Source: Adineta vaga (Eukaryota; Rotifera). From it: a stretch of DNA of 64,000 nucleotides. Position 1 is the first letter of the stretch, and each line of letters starts with the position of its first letter. The translations under genes were made by a program, and so were the position numbers. The stretch spans positions 11,842,001-11,906,000 of the forward strand of contig CP075496.1 of assembly GCA_021613535.1 (NCBI GenBank), given 5' to 3'. The notes under the pieces were generated by a model. The model was not told where the DNA came from and ran no database searches. It saw only the letters and a program-made list of their open reading frames with translations. Of the stretch, positions 31,832 to 44,900 are shown piece by piece.

Positions 31832-33567
31832 ATGAGTATTGAAGAACAAACAAGTATGACTGATCAACTAGCAAAAACTTCGACAAATTTAGATCAAGAA
31901 ACATTACTTGCACTTGTTTCTGTTCGTCCTCCAACTCCAGAAAAGTGTGCTGTATGTTTAAATAATAAACAAAATGACATTATTGCTCGAATTGATTCTT
32001 GTTCACATACATTTTGTTTTCCTTGTATATTGGAATGGTCAAAAGTACGTGCAATATGTCCATTATGTAAACAACCATTTACTTTAATCACACGAGAACG
32101 TTACTCCGGTGAAATTATTGAAGAGATCCGTGTACAAACACCACAGCGATCATCATCAACCACCACTACGACAACACTGAATAATCTCAATGATGTTCTC
32201 AATTGGGTTGATCAAAATCATACACGATCGAATGATTTGGATTCTCACAATCGTAATGATATTTTTCGACAAATGGTCTATATCGAATGGTTAAATACAG
32301 TACAATCAATTGTTCGTCGGCCAAAGTGTTATTTAAAGGATTTTTGTAAAAATTTTTATTGTGTTTTGTTCTCTATTTAGTATTGAATCTCGAAATTCTT
32401 CTTTGACACCATTAGTTCGTACGACTAATGCCTTATCAACACCATCATGGTCAAATTTAATACCATTAGATTCTATTCGTCGTCTTCTTCATCGTTATTT
32501 ACGTCAAACAACATCTGATCTACGTGAATCAACAATTTATTCTCAATCAACACGTCAAACAGTTGCATTTCGTAAATATATCTATTTAAATCGATTGTAT
32601 ATCAACAGTCCATTAATTGGACATAATCGCGATACATTATCCGTACGGGAATGTTCACCAACATGGTATGCATCAAATCCTGCTTGTCTTCATCGGCTTG
32701 TACCATTTTTAGCCAGAGAACTATTAGCTTTATTATGGAATGATGAAGCAACAATTGAATATATAATACAAGAAATTCTAACTACTATTCAAATACATGA
32801 TATACGTTCAAATTTTCTAACACGAAAATTAAATGAATATCTTCGACGATATACAAAACATTTTGTACATGAATTTTATACATTTGCCCGTTGTCCTTAT
32901 GATTTAGCTGGTTTCGATCGTTATGCTCAATATCCAACAGTAAATTCAGCACCACATATAACAACACCAATACAGATTTCATTGAATGATGATCAACATG
33001 ATGGAGATGAACAAACACCAATTATACTTGATGAAACTTCTGATGTATCAATTGATATCGTAAGTTTTTCTTTTTTTGATTATCAAAATATAAAACTAAA
33101 TTGTTTTCTTTTGCATGTTTTAGTCGGATAGTACATCATCTTCACCATCATCAACGACGACGATAAGATCGGAACAACCATCGACTTCATCTGAATGCGA
33201 AATAGTTGAATATGTTGAGCCACCACGTGAACGAACTCCGACGTTAATTGTTTTGTCTGAAGATGAAGACGAAGATGAAGATAATGAAAATGACCTTGAT
33301 AACGAACAAAGTCAAGTAGCATCATCTACAAAACGAAAACATCATCATCACCATTCTCATAAAAAATCTAAAAAGCAACAAACAACTTCAGGTGCTTATT
33401 TATTATCTATCTTTTAATATTGATTTAAATTTTATCATCTAGTCACGAATCTCAATTCTCCAGTTAGTGTTATCTTGGACGATGATGATGATGATGATGA
33501 TGATGAAGATTTACAAATTAATAATTCTAATCAAGAGCAACAACAACAACTACAAGACAATGATTGA
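31832..33567 (+). CDS. TOPORS: Topors-like RING E3 ubiquitin/SUMO ligase
   Basis: Nuclear E3 ligase related to TOP1-binding arginine/serine-rich protein. Four exons, 31832-32325, 32381-33059, 33124-33391 and 33443-33567, sum to 1566 bases, 521 residues. The N-terminal RING (CAVCLN...CSHTFCFPCILEWSK...CPLCKQPF) has all Cys/His ligands and the EWSK and CPLCKQPF blocks shared with Topors. A second conserved block (NPACLHRLVPFLARELLALL, then FVHEFYTFARCPYDLAGFDRYAQY) is diagnostic of Topors. The C-terminal part holds two hydrophobic-acidic SUMO-interaction candidates, LIVLSEDEDEDED and VSVILDDDDDDD, around a His/Lys-rich stretch. It is about half the length of vertebrate Topors and lacks the long RS-rich region. 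The start at 31832 is the first Met after an upstream acceptor. Confidence 0.88.
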
Positions 33568-34702
33568 TAATCAAATAATAGCGGTTTTTATACATTCTAT
33601 TCAATATATTGATTTATAATTTTCTTTTCCTTTTCTATATATTGTTCTGACTTTGTCATGGAGAAATATATGTATCCTAATGATAGTCGCAAACTTTTGA
33701 AGAATATCAAATTATACAACAGAAATTATTTTGTTTTTTCTTCGAATGATATGATGTATGAAATAAATGTATTGAATTCATTATGCAATTAGCTAAGCAT
33801 CTTATAATCTATTGGTATATTTAAAATGGAAGAAAGTTATCGATAGTATGAGATCAATACAATACCTCTTGATCATCTCAAATCTTCGGAAGTTCTTATA
33901 GCTATAGTGATCAGATAGAAAGTTCATCTTTGGTTTTTATATTTGTAATCAGTAGAGTAATATGTCAACTAATATTGCTTCGATGGATTGATTTATGATA
34001 ATCGTCCAAATAGTTTTTAACAATGAAAAAACATCAATATGCAATTGTCAATAATTATCAGAACAACAAATTTATGTAAATTATCACAAAAATCCTCAAA
34101 TATACAGTGAATCCTTCGAAATCAATTACGAGTAAATTAATATTATTTATGAATCAATTTTCAACAAAATATTGTAATCGTATTAACACAGAATGCAAAT
34201 GGTCGAAGACATATTTTTCAATCTGACATACTTCAGCATCATGATAAGCTCTCTTTTATATATGTCTGAATATATTGACAAAGCAAACTTGATTTAAATA
34301 GATTATTGTCTTTTGATTCTGTATGTCAAATCATACGTAACTCAATTTCATACATGTCTTTACACATCTATTCTGAATCAATACGGTCAAAGTATATGTA
34401 TATGATAAGTTATTATTATTTATCATAGTTAATAAAAGGATAAAATATTGTATAATCTCGATTTAATCTTATCAACTGATAAGAATTAGTTGATTTATTC
34501 ATTTTTCAATACAACAGAAACGTAAAACTCAACATCTTTATTGAAATTCTAAGCTGGTTATCATAGATGTTTTTTCTTTTCTTTTACTTCTGTTATTTTA
34601 TCATGATTATGATAAAAATCTACACAGTTTCTTTCATTCTTCTTAACAATTACAGTTATCTGTTGATAGTATTTTCGTTTCAACGAAAGACTAATACTTA
34701 AC
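33568..34702. other. Intergenic, no gene seen
   Basis: About 1.1 kb of AT-rich DNA between Topors and the TRPM gene. Short imperfect hairpins occur (near 34470-34500) but none with transposon-like ends or flanking duplications. Confidence 0.55.
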
Positions 34703-37700
34703 ATGACTGAACATATTTCCATGCGAAATACAAATATACAAGTAAGATTTACTGATATCCATTAGTGGCTAGAATACGAAATAAATGTATTCGATGATTT
34801 ATTTATATAGACAAACGGTTCTCTATTAACTTTAACGACAAATTCTTTAAACGAATTGTCAATGAAATCTCGAAGATTCAATTTGAATATGAGTAATGAT
34901 CAACAAGATTTGAGAGAATATTTGTTAAAAGAACCATTACCACATATAATTATAAAAATAATCGGTACGAATAATGAACAAACAAAAAGTTCATTGAGAG
35001 CATCCATTCAAAATATACTTAAACAAGTCATGAGCAATCTGATGGAACAAACAAGTAAGTAGAATATTTTTCGAATAGATGATATATTTCTATCTATGTC
35101 AATCAGATATTTGGCTTTTAAATGGTACTCATGACATGCTTGATTTAGAAAATGAAGATGATAATATAAAATTATTGGTCAATGATGATAGAAATCCAGA
35201 TATTCTTACATGTGAAGTAATCGTCATTTAATTAGAAAGAAAAAGAGTGCAAATCATTCATTTTACTAGATATTTGGTAAATCTCAATTATTAATCTATC
35301 ATTCTCAAGCGCATGGATTCATTGATGCACTTCTTTTTCAAATACAACAACAACCAACAACTTCACATATACCCATTATTTCTATACTTATACAAGGTAA
35401 AAATCGATTATTATTCAAATGATACTATTCATTCATCTAGGTGATACATTATCTGTCGAAAGTATTATTGATAATATTTCGAAACATATTCCAACAATCA
35501 TTCTAAAAGTAATACTACAATTATCTCTAAATGAAATCTTTCTTCGAAATTATTCATATTTCATAGGGTACAGGATTAATTGCAAATCAAATAGCTGCTT
35601 TATATGAACCAATAAAGAATGGATTTGAGAGTCTTCTTGATCAATTACCAACTGAAAAAATCATAGATGAAAAAGATCTTCGACGACTTACACATGTTAA
35701 CAATAATGATACACGTACTCTTATCTTCGTTTGTCAACCGGGTAGAGATGAACTTGATGAATATATTCTTCGAGCTGTTAGTACTGGTTTGTGATTCATC
35801 TTTCTTATGTAATATGTTCTAAATTCCTTGTCTTCTTCAGCGATTCAAATAATCGATAAATCTCATGCACGAATTCGAAAACTAAGTTTTGCTATGCGAT
35901 GGAATAAACTCAATTATGCACAAATATACATACTGAATCAAAATACGATTATTCATTGGACAGTACGTTTTGTTTTTCTTTTGAAATCGATTTGATTTGA
36001 TGATTTAATAAATTAGAACGATGAATTAGATCGATGTCTTGAATTTGCTATCATTTCAAATGCAATTACATTTGTTGAATTATTATTTGAATATGGAGCG
36101 TCATTACAACGTTTAGCATTGATTAGTGATTCGAAACTTTTTCAAAATCAAGTAAAATAGTGAAAAAAGATATTTATGAAAGTATTTCATTTTATTTTCC
36201 CTTTCTATTTAGCCTGAACGACGAAGTAAGAAGATCTGATTTTGAAATTACAAATTTATTTTCATTTTTCTCTAAAAATTAGAAATTCAATTGATCGAAA
36301 TGATTATTGATACTATTCCTGTTATCGTACAAATTGATGACGATAAAAGAATGAAAGGTATTTATTTGTCAAAAAAAAGAACTATTCTTTATGAACTTTT
36401 GTTTCTTTAGCATATCTTCGTCTCTTGTTTCAATGGGCTCTAGAAAATCAATATTTTGAATTAATTATGAGTGTTTGTACACGATTAGAAGTATGAAAAA
36501 GAATCCGAAATAGAAACTTGTCTAATACTTCTTCTTTTATCTATAAGGATTCTATTGTTGCCATGTTACTTGTTAGTCAATGGTGTCAATTAAAAGTACA
36601 GAATGACTATAAAGTAGCAAATAGTTATCGAATACATCAAAAGTAATTGAATTGATCTTGTTAAAAGATAATTCTATTGATTGTTTATCTGTAGACAATT
36701 CGAAATGTATGCTGCTGATGTTTTGGATTTATATTTTGCTGATAATAGAGATGAAACTATCAAATACTTAGATGAAAAATCGATGTTATATTCTGATCAA
36801 CAAGCCACAATTCTTATTGATGATCTTTGTTCGAAAACTTTAGTATCAACAAATTGTATGCAATCTTATATGAATAGAATATGGTATGGTGATGAATTTC
36901 ATGAGAATAAAAATTTCATCTGGGAAATATTGGTAACGAAAATGAAAATAAAACAAGATAAAAAATTGTTTTTGTCGTATAGATTTGTTTTATTTGTCTA
37001 TGTCCAGTATTATTGTTTATTCCTCTAATACGTCGACGAGTATTTAAAGAAAATGTTACTAATGACAACGATGAGAAGAAGAAACATTTGCGGAGTAGAA
37101 TTACGAATAAATTCGAACCATTCTATCGATTTTATCAAGGAAATGCATTTATTCGATTTCATTATAATTTGGTTTGTATATTCTAAATTAAACATAAAAC
37201 TCTATATCCTTTTCTTATTCGTATATTTTAAGGTATCATATACAGCATTTCTCATCCTGTTTAGTTATACAATTTTATTTGATTATTTTCCATTGAATAT
37301 ATACAAAGAAAAACGTTCAAGTATTTATAGATTACCTATTCCAATAACGGAAATTATTTTGCATATATTTCTTACATCGATTGCAATAGAAGAAATTCGA
37401 CAAGTTAGAAAAACTTTGATGGTTATATCGATAGTATCAGAGAATTTCATATATTCATAGGTTTTTCTTCATGTGAAATCAGTTTTAATTAAAGCTCCAT
37501 ATTGGAAAAAATTAACGGAAATTAATCGTCATCGTCAAACTATCTGGTCATTCTATCGAAATGATCCATGGAATGTCTTAGATTTTGTTGCGTTTGTTCT
37601 CTGGACAGTGGGTTTTATTACACGTTTTATTGTTCGAGATCATACTTTTGAAGTTTCCAAGTAAAAAAATAATTTTTAACAAAAATTTCGAATTTCAATT

Positions 37701-38814
37701 TTTGTTTTTGTAGAATTTGTATGAGCGTAGATTTGTGTCTATGGTATATGCGATGTTTACATGTATTTCTTGCATCGGAAAGATTAGGACCAAAATTATT
37801 GATGATATTTCATACGGTAGGAATGATTTGATTTAATTTCTCGTTAAAATTAAAACTTAATTTGATTTTAGATGAAAGATTTAATGTCATTTTTATTTTT
37901 TATTTTCATTTTTCTTTGTGCATATGCTATTACAACGTATTCATTAATATCAACACCTTCATTTGTAATCTGGTCAAATTCAACACATTTTACAACAATA
38001 CAAAATGGAGGAAATCAAACAAATTTCGATATTCTTCGTAATATTATCGAATGGGGTACATGGAAAATATTTGGAAGTACAAGTTTAACTACAAGTGATG
38101 CAATTGATATGAAATATTCAGGTTTTTTATGAAGTTAATTCTTAATCAATAATCAAATTATTTGGTTTCTTTTTTTTAGCAAAAAATGATGCTTACGGTT
38201 TTGTTACTCTTATTTTAACTATAACATTTTTAATTATTGCCTATGTTCTTCTTTTGAATAATCTCATTGCGTTATTTAAGTATGTCGATGTATAAAGAAA
38301 GACTATGTTTCATATTAATCGTTTAGTTTTACAATTCAACGTGTTCATGGTGAATCACATCGTACATGGTGTTATCATTTCTATGTTGTTTTAAGAGAAT
38401 ATGAAGAAAAAGATTTCTTTGTTCCACCATTTAATTTGTTACTTTGGCCAATAAGTTATTATTGGCGTAGAAGTAAAGATTTGTTATTAATTATCAATAT
38501 GATTCATAGAGATGATTTTCATTTTCTGTTTGAATTAGAACTTGAAAATAATGAACAGAAAAAAAATGAGACAGTGATTACAAATGAATCATTTGATGTG
38601 AAACGAAATCGAAAGCATCAACAAAGAATTGCTGAACAATATTGGAAAAGAAAACAACGAAGTAAAAATGGTTCTAGTAAGTTCAGAGAGATTTAAACAG
38701 ATGAATTATGCATATAAATACTTTCATATTATAGTTAATGAACGACCATATGTATGTCGACAATGTAAAGATCGAGGCACTGAAGTAGATTATATTGAAT
38801 CAACATTTTTATAA
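34703..38814 (+). CDS. TRPM-type cation channel, compact form
   Basis: Membrane cation channel of the melastatin TRP family, split into about 15-18 small exons with introns of about 50-60 bases, giving roughly 1,000 residues. ATG at 34703 splices in phase 0 to the exon near 34812. The cytosolic N-terminus starts almost at the MHR1 region (LREYLLKEPLPHIIIKIIGT matches the LPKLLISVHGG block). MHR2-4 follow up to about 36950. S1 is at about 37210-37290 (VSYTAFLILFSYTILFDYF), and the S2-S3 region has DPWNVLDFVAFVLWTVGFITRF. S4-S5 has MRCLHVFLASERLGPKLLMIF and MKDLMSFLFFIFIFLCAYAI. The pore loop is at about 38050-38090, and S6 plus TRP box end in LLNNLIALFNFTIQRV...HRTWCYHFYVVLREY. The C-terminus is short with no enzyme domain. 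The filter region (EWGTWKIFGSTS) keeps the FG but not the following acidic residue usual in TRPM. Confidence 0.86.
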
Positions 38815-39403
38815 ATGTTTGGATTTACTAATTATGATAATAAAAATATCAATAATGACTAAGCAATAGATGTATTTTCATTCAATCTAAATAAACATTT
38901 GTTGAATCTCTTTCATCATTGTCATTTTGAACACGTTTTTTATCGAACGTTCTTTTATCTATTTTTCATGGAAAAGGTAAAAGTACTCTTTCAAAACACA
39001 CCTAATGATGTCTTATAACCACAATCAACAAATTACTCATCTTCACCTACTAGTTAACATAACATTTCTTAATCACACAGTATAATCTAACTATTCCGAA
39101 GTCAATCAGTTGAGTACGGACTTTCTTCTTTAGGTTAATGATTAACTCAAAACTCTTTATGTTCTATTTTGTCCTTGATTTAGCGAACTTCATTTGTTTT
39201 ACATTTACGTCGTTTATATATATATATTGCAAAATAAAAAACTCGTTGAAATATCATTTCTTTCTCTCTTTCTGTATTTTGATATCTTATCATTTTCTAT
39301 GCATTCTCTTTCGTGTTTCTTCTTACTTCATCATCATTTCGAAGCACTTACAACATCATCTGACATTACATCAATAGATTCAGGTAATATTAACAACGAA
39401 AAT
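38815..39403. other. Intergenic / 5' UTR of the LRMDA-like gene
   Basis: 590 bases. A pyrimidine-AG at about 39124-39134 may be a 5' UTR or spliced-leader acceptor. The frame of the next gene extends open upstream, but its residues before 39404 are hydrophobic low-complexity and not supported. Confidence 0.45.
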
Positions 39404-40304
39404 ATGAGTGACGAAGAAACTATTACGACCACCGAGGAAGTCAATATCACTGAACCTCATACTGATGATTTACCAGCAAACTCAGCCATTAATCCTATTG
39501 AAGACGAGAGTCATTTTATATATGATGAAGATTCCCAAAGACTTACATGTATCGGTTCAAATTATGATGATATTCCACAACGTATAATTGATTTATATGC
39601 AAGAAAAACCAAGGTAAAAAAGAAAATTATCTTTTGGTTACTATCATTCGATATTCTTTTCTTGAATTTAGATTCTTGACATAAGTAAAAATCATTTCCG
39701 TTCCCTTGGTTGCATCAAGAATTTTCCTAATCTCGAAGAACTTATTCTCGATGATAATCAATTAGAGGATACACAAACACGTTTTCCTAAATTACCAAAT
39801 TTACAAACATTAATGTTGAATAAAAATCGTTTTCAAGATATCTACAAATTAGTCGATCAACTACGACAAGCTTATCCAATGTTAGTATATTTATCATTAT
39901 TAGGTAATGAAGCTTGTCCCTATCGTATCATTTCTACGTCATCAAATGAGACTGATCTAAGTGCCTTTGCACAAAATCGTCTTGAAGAAGAATATCAACG
40001 TTATCGACATTTATTAATATTTCGTATTCCAACATTGAAATTTCTTGATGCACGTGAAATAAATTCGAATGAACGTCGAATTGCCACTCAATTAGGTGAT
40101 ATTTTGTATTCAATTGCCGAAACTAAACAAAAACAACCGTCAACAAATGATGAAGAAAAAACAATGTCAAAAAAAGATCTTTATACTCCGTTACCATCGA
40201 CAACAGATAAACATCGAGGTCGAACATCTATCAGCAAAATTCGACATGCTTACAATGGAGATGGAAGTCAAGGAAATAAATTTGTACAAGACAAAGATTT
40301 ATAA
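39404..40304 (+). CDS. LRMDA: LRMDA-like leucine-rich repeat protein
   Basis: Cytosolic LRR protein resembling leucine-rich melanocyte differentiation-associated protein (C10orf11). Two exons, 39404-39613 and 39672-40304, give 843 bases, 280 residues. After an acidic Thr/Glu-rich N-terminus, the LRRs read ILDISKNHFRSLGCIKNFPN, LEELILDDNQLED and LQTLMLNKNRFQDI. The LRR cap YLSLLGNEACPYR and RYRHLLIFRIPTLKFLDA follow, and both match LRMDA closely. The C-terminal tail TPLPSTTDKHRGR...GDGSQGNKFVQDKDL also follows the vertebrate tail, which makes orthology more likely than generic LRR similarity. LRMDA interacts with Rab32/38 trafficking machinery in vertebrates; its role in an animal without melanocytes is open. 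It is the first gene of a tight same-strand cluster. Confidence 0.85.
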
Positions 40305-40376
40305 TGAAATATGTTGTCAAGTGACTCTTTTTTCTTCTTCTTCGTTGTATAAAATGTTATTTGTGTTTAAATTTTG

Positions 40377-40382
40377 AATAAA
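40377..40382 (+). terminator. Poly(A) signal between LRMDA-like and C2HC genes
   Basis: AATAAA, 72 bases after the LRMDA-like stop and only 34 bases before the next start codon, so 3'-end formation of one gene and the 5' end of the next are almost superposed. Confidence 0.5.
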
Positions 40383-40416
40383 ACTTAAATTTATTATGAC
40401 ATTCCGATGAATATTT

Positions 40417-40983
40417 ATGTTAAAATCATACGAAAAAAAACGTCTAAGAAATGAATCAAATGACAAGAAAACGAAGAATCGTTCACATTTAGGTTTGTAT
40501 ATGAATACATTTTGGTTGATTACATCGGCAATTCGAAAGAATGATATTTCTTCAGATAATGATGAAACATTTTCACAAATAAATCTACAAAAATGTTCTG
40601 TATGTAATCGTTCTTTTGATCAAATTCGTCTTCTCGAACATGAACGAGCTTGCAACCAAACAAAGAAATTCCATTTAAATTCTTCACATTATGATAGTCA
40701 ATTTCATCGTTGGAAAGGATTGAATTACTATTGTAATCGAAATGAATTTCAAAGTTTTCTAACAAAACATATTACAAAAACTCATTGGCGAGAAAAACAT
40801 CAAGAATTTCAATATACTATGAAAGGTGCATTTGATCCGATGAATAATTTAGTTGAAAAATCAACCATAGATCCACGTTCATATCAATGTCGACAATGTC
40901 AAAGAAAGTTTGCAACTCAAATTGCACAAATAAAACATCAAAAAGGTTGTCATATATCGAATAAAAGACATTTGTATAAATAG
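40417..40983 (+). CDS. ZC2HC1-type C2HC zinc-finger protein
   Basis: A single-exon protein of 188 residues, basic at the N-terminus (MLKSYEKKRLRNESNDKKTK). It has two C2HC fingers of the zf-C2HC_2 type. The first, CSVCNRSFDQIRLLEHERAC, is a textbook C-x2-C-x11-H-x3-C unit with the R-F-L-HE core seen in ZC2HC1 proteins. The second, CRQCQRKFATQIAQIKHQKGC, is at residues 157-177. The segment between is aromatic and charged without a known domain. ZC2HC1 proteins are poorly characterised, with several linked to cilia or testis expression. The start lies 112 bases after the previous stop and the stop 142 bases before the next gene, so it is probably co-transcribed. Confidence 0.75.
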   Translation: MLKSYEKKRLRNESNDKKTKNRSHLGLYMNTFWLITSAIRKNDISSDNDETFSQINLQKCSVCNRSFDQIRLLEHERACNQTKKFHLNSSHYDSQFHRWKGLNYYCNRNEFQSFLTKHITKTHWREKHQEFQYTMKGAFDPMNNLVEKSTIDPRSYQCRQCQRKFATQIAQIKHQKGCHISNKRHLYK

Positions 40984-41125
40984 TAGTAGAATCGTTTTTT
41001 CCTGCCATCTATCGTCTATAACACTATTTGTCCATTGAATAATAGTAGTAATTATAAATGAAAATCTTGTTTTTTTTTTCATTTTCCCGTTATTAAATAT
41101 TTCATTCGATTGCAAAAGAAATACT

Positions 41126-41752
41126 ATGACTGAACAAAATGGTTTTCATTCGAAATCCAATGGTGATCATAAAGACGAATATTTATTCAATAAAAATCTT
41201 CTTCAATCTGTCTTTAAACAATATGCTTTGAAAGATTCGAAACTTATCGATAATATCTATGATAATAAATATCTTCTTCGACCATTAGCAATCACTGATT
41301 ATGAACATAGTTTTATTGAATTACTTCGTCAATTGACTGACTGTGGTACAATTACGTGTGATGATTATCGAAAACGTTTTCATCAAATGAAACAATGTTC
41401 AAATACATATTATGTTCTCGTTATTGAAGATATTAATCTCGATCGAGAAATTGTTGGTACAGCAACGCTTGTTTGTGAAAGAAAATTTATTCGACAATTA
41501 GGTATTCGTGGTCGAATTGAAGATGTTGTCGTACATGATCGATGTCGTGGACAACAATTGGGAAAATTAATGATTGATTTATTAACACAATTTGCACGTG
41601 ATAAATGTGATTGTTATAAGATTTCCTTAGAATGTAAAGATCATTTAGTAGGTTTCTATCAACAATTTGGTTACAATCATGAAGATAAGCAAAATTTCTT
41701 ATGTCAACGTTTTAAAAATTTGTCAACTGATCAATGTGAAACAATCGAATGA
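41126..41752 (+). CDS. GNPNAT1: Glucosamine 6-phosphate N-acetyltransferase
   Basis: GNAT-fold enzyme that transfers acetyl from acetyl-CoA to glucosamine 6-phosphate, an early step of UDP-GlcNAc synthesis for glycoproteins and chitin. A single exon encodes 208 residues. The family core is present: LLRPLAITDYEHSFIELLRQ, the YYVLVIED strand, EIVGTATLVCERKFIRQLG, then GRIEDVVVHDRCRGQQLGK with the R-G-x-x-L-G-K acetyl-CoA pyrophosphate loop. The C-terminal YKISLECKDHLVGFYQQFGY carries the catalytic-region Tyr. The N-terminus is about 20 residues longer than the minimal enzyme. It has all motifs needed for activity. Confidence 0.93.
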   Translation: MTEQNGFHSKSNGDHKDEYLFNKNLLQSVFKQYALKDSKLIDNIYDNKYLLRPLAITDYEHSFIELLRQLTDCGTITCDDYRKRFHQMKQCSNTYYVLVIEDINLDREIVGTATLVCERKFIRQLGIRGRIEDVVVHDRCRGQQLGKLMIDLLTQFARDKCDCYKISLECKDHLVGFYQQFGYNHEDKQNFLCQRFKNLSTDQCETIE

Positions 41753-41977
41753 AATTGATCGATAATCCTCGGAACGTTATGCATTGGTATTTTTGCGATC
41801 TCTCTTTTTTTCTGTCTCTTGTCCTTTTATTTAAATCGGTGTATTGTATACTTATTCTTTTTTATCAACTCGGTGAATCTCATATGGGATCATTATAAAT
41901 ATACATATTGACAATATGGGCTATGAAGATGGACTAAACAAGGACTCATTTTGTAGATTTTCAATAGAAAAAGAATC

Positions 41978-44900
41978 ATGCGATATCTACAAATTCGACG
42001 GACACTCTACAGTCTAACTGGCAAATGGGTACATACTCTCTGACTTTGAACTATATAGAAAGTTTCGAGTTGTATATGAATATATTTGAAAAATATTTTC
42101 AAGTGATTAGAATTTGACTTCTTTCTTTTTCTAGCCAAAAAGCTCACCTATCGAACGTACTAAAGAAATTGAACGATATTGGATACCGAAATTATATGAT
42201 GAACATGAAAAATATCAAATAGATTCAGTAAGTTAATTTTTATCGACATTCATTTTACTTTTCGTTACTATTCTATAAAATGAAGAAGAATGAAAAAAAG
42301 CAGAAAATGTATGTTTTACCAATGTTTCCATATCCATCGGGTCGATTACATATGGGACATGTTCGAGTATATACATTGAGTGATACATTAGCGCGCTATT
42401 ATCGAATGCGAGGTTATCGTGTAAGTTAAAATATTTTTGTATAAAAATATTTATTTGTGCCTTTTTCTCATGGGGAAAAATATCATTAGGTTATACATTG
42501 TATGGGTTGGGATGCATTTGGTTTACCAGCGGAAAATGCAGCTTTTGAACGATCCGAAGAACCAATTGAATGGACCAAAAAGTAATTTATTTTCTTAGGA
42601 ACGAATAAAATTTAATATTTATTCTTCATATAGAAATATTGCGTACATGAAACAACAAATCAATCAACTTGCTTGTAATTTTGATTGGAAACGAGTACAT
42701 TCATTGACTTTTTCATGCACATTTCATTCTCATAGGAATTCTATTTAGGAAATCGCAACATGTGATCCAAATTATTATAGATGGACGCAATATATATTTC
42801 TTATGTTATATCATGAAGGATTAGTTTATCAAAAGAAGGTAAAAAGAAAAGAATTGAATAGAAATGAATTTCAATTTATGTTTTCATAGGCTGCAGTTAA
42901 TTGGGATCCTATTGATCAAACTGTTCTAGCTGATGAACAGATCGATGATGCTGGTCGGTCATGGCGATCTGGTGCAATTGTTGAGAAAAAATTCTTGAAA
43001 CAATGGTTTATTCGAACGCGTGCTTTTACACAGGTAATCCAGCCTACGCTAATTATTAATAGAAATGTGATGTGCAAAAATTGAATATTTGCGTCTTTAT
43101 TACATGAAATGTTAGTCATGCAAACGATCCTTTTTATTTACTCGAAAGATGCGAACTACTATTTTATTCCACCCACTTTGCTATATGTGTGAACAGAATA
43201 GATTAGTTTTTCTCTCGGAGTACGTGTAAGTATGTGTTTATTTTCTTGTTTTTCAACCTATTTCTATATTCTGCATCATTCTTATCTACGAGAAAATGAA
43301 GGCAAGAATACCTTGTCTTCTTATAATACTTATAAGTTTTGCACTTAACAAAACAAATGCTACACATGTAGCATTTTATTCAACGAAGACACCTTATAAA
43401 CCGCCATCATCCGAACTGATTATACCAATACCACCAGCAGATTATGAATTAGTATGTGCGCAGATTGTTGCTCGACATGGATCGCGAGCATTAGAAGGTC
43501 GAAAATATGATAGATTAACAATGTCATTATGGTTGCAAGCAAAAGAAGAAAATGCATTGACAGAATTGGGACGACAATTTGGTAACGATCTTCGATATTT
43601 TATTGATATCAATGATCAAATAGGGTTTGTTTTATTCTATTTCTCATCTGTATGTTTTTCTCTCTCATTTCAATCATTGAATAGACGTGGAGAGTTATCT
43701 GGACTTGGTAAACTCGAACAGCAAGGTCTTGCACATCGTTTAGCTGAACGTCTTCTACCATTATTCATCAATGGTCTACTACGTAATACTTCAAAAAGTA
43801 TTCAAGTTGTTAGTAGTAATAAAGCACGTTCAAAAGCAAGTTTAGAAGCATTTGTTCAAGGTTTACCACCTAGTGTTGCTTCTCTAATTGATTATGAATT
43901 ACCCAATCCAATTTTACTCTCGTTTCATGAAAATACGAAATATCAAACATATTTTAGGAAAGATAGACAATTAAAAAGTAAACTACGATCTATTGAAAGA
44001 CACCCGTATTCAAAAATAATGGCTCAAAATATTCTCGTCCAATTGTATCAACAATCATTTATTGATAGACTTGTAAATGGCCAATACTTTTTCATGGATT
44101 ATGAATCTGGAAAATCAATAAGAAATGAAGTTGATGCTGTTCGAATGCTTCATAGTCTTTATCTAATTGGTTCTAACTTACGCAAAGAAGGTGTTGGATC
44201 TTTACTTGAAAAGTATTTTTCTCCAAACCAATCAGCTTGGTTTGCTTATTTACAAGATACAAGAGTAAAGAATAGATTGAAAAAATATTCATACTATGAT
44301 TTCTATTTTTTAGGATTATTATGAAAAAGGACCGGGATTTTCTAATCGAACAATAACATATGATATGGCACAAGTCTTACTGGATGATTTCTTTCTCAAA
44401 TCAGATGAATGTTCACAAATAGATGCAACACATTTTCTTCGAGCACGTTTTGGACATGCAGAAGGCATTATTCCATTTGTTGCTCTACTTAAAATACCTA
44501 TTCTAAGCGACAAACAGACGCCCATCAATGAAACATATACATATGAAAATAATGCATGGCGTGGTGAAATAATTTCACCAATGTCAGCTAATATTCAATG
44601 GGAAATCTATCGACATCAGAATTATGGTAAAAGTGGTCGCATTGAATCTAATATAATATTAGTTCGAATGTTATTGAATGAACATATTGTTCCATTTAAA
44701 TATGAATGTGAACCATATAGTAGAGACTATATATTTTTTTATACCCTCGATGAACTAAAACGATGTTATAGTCTAACTAATCGTTAAGTTTTTGCCTTGT
44801 ATATAATCTTATGTGTGTGTGTGTTTGTGATGTTATGAAAATATAATATATTATGTTGTTTTGTTTGTTTTATTCTTAGTCACTCTATGACAATCTTGAT

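Noticed and set aside
43625-43684. Coding sequence bridging two MINPP exons
   Set aside because: A 60-base in-frame stretch with GT..AG ends and Phe/Ser-rich translation not matching the family; treated as an intron.
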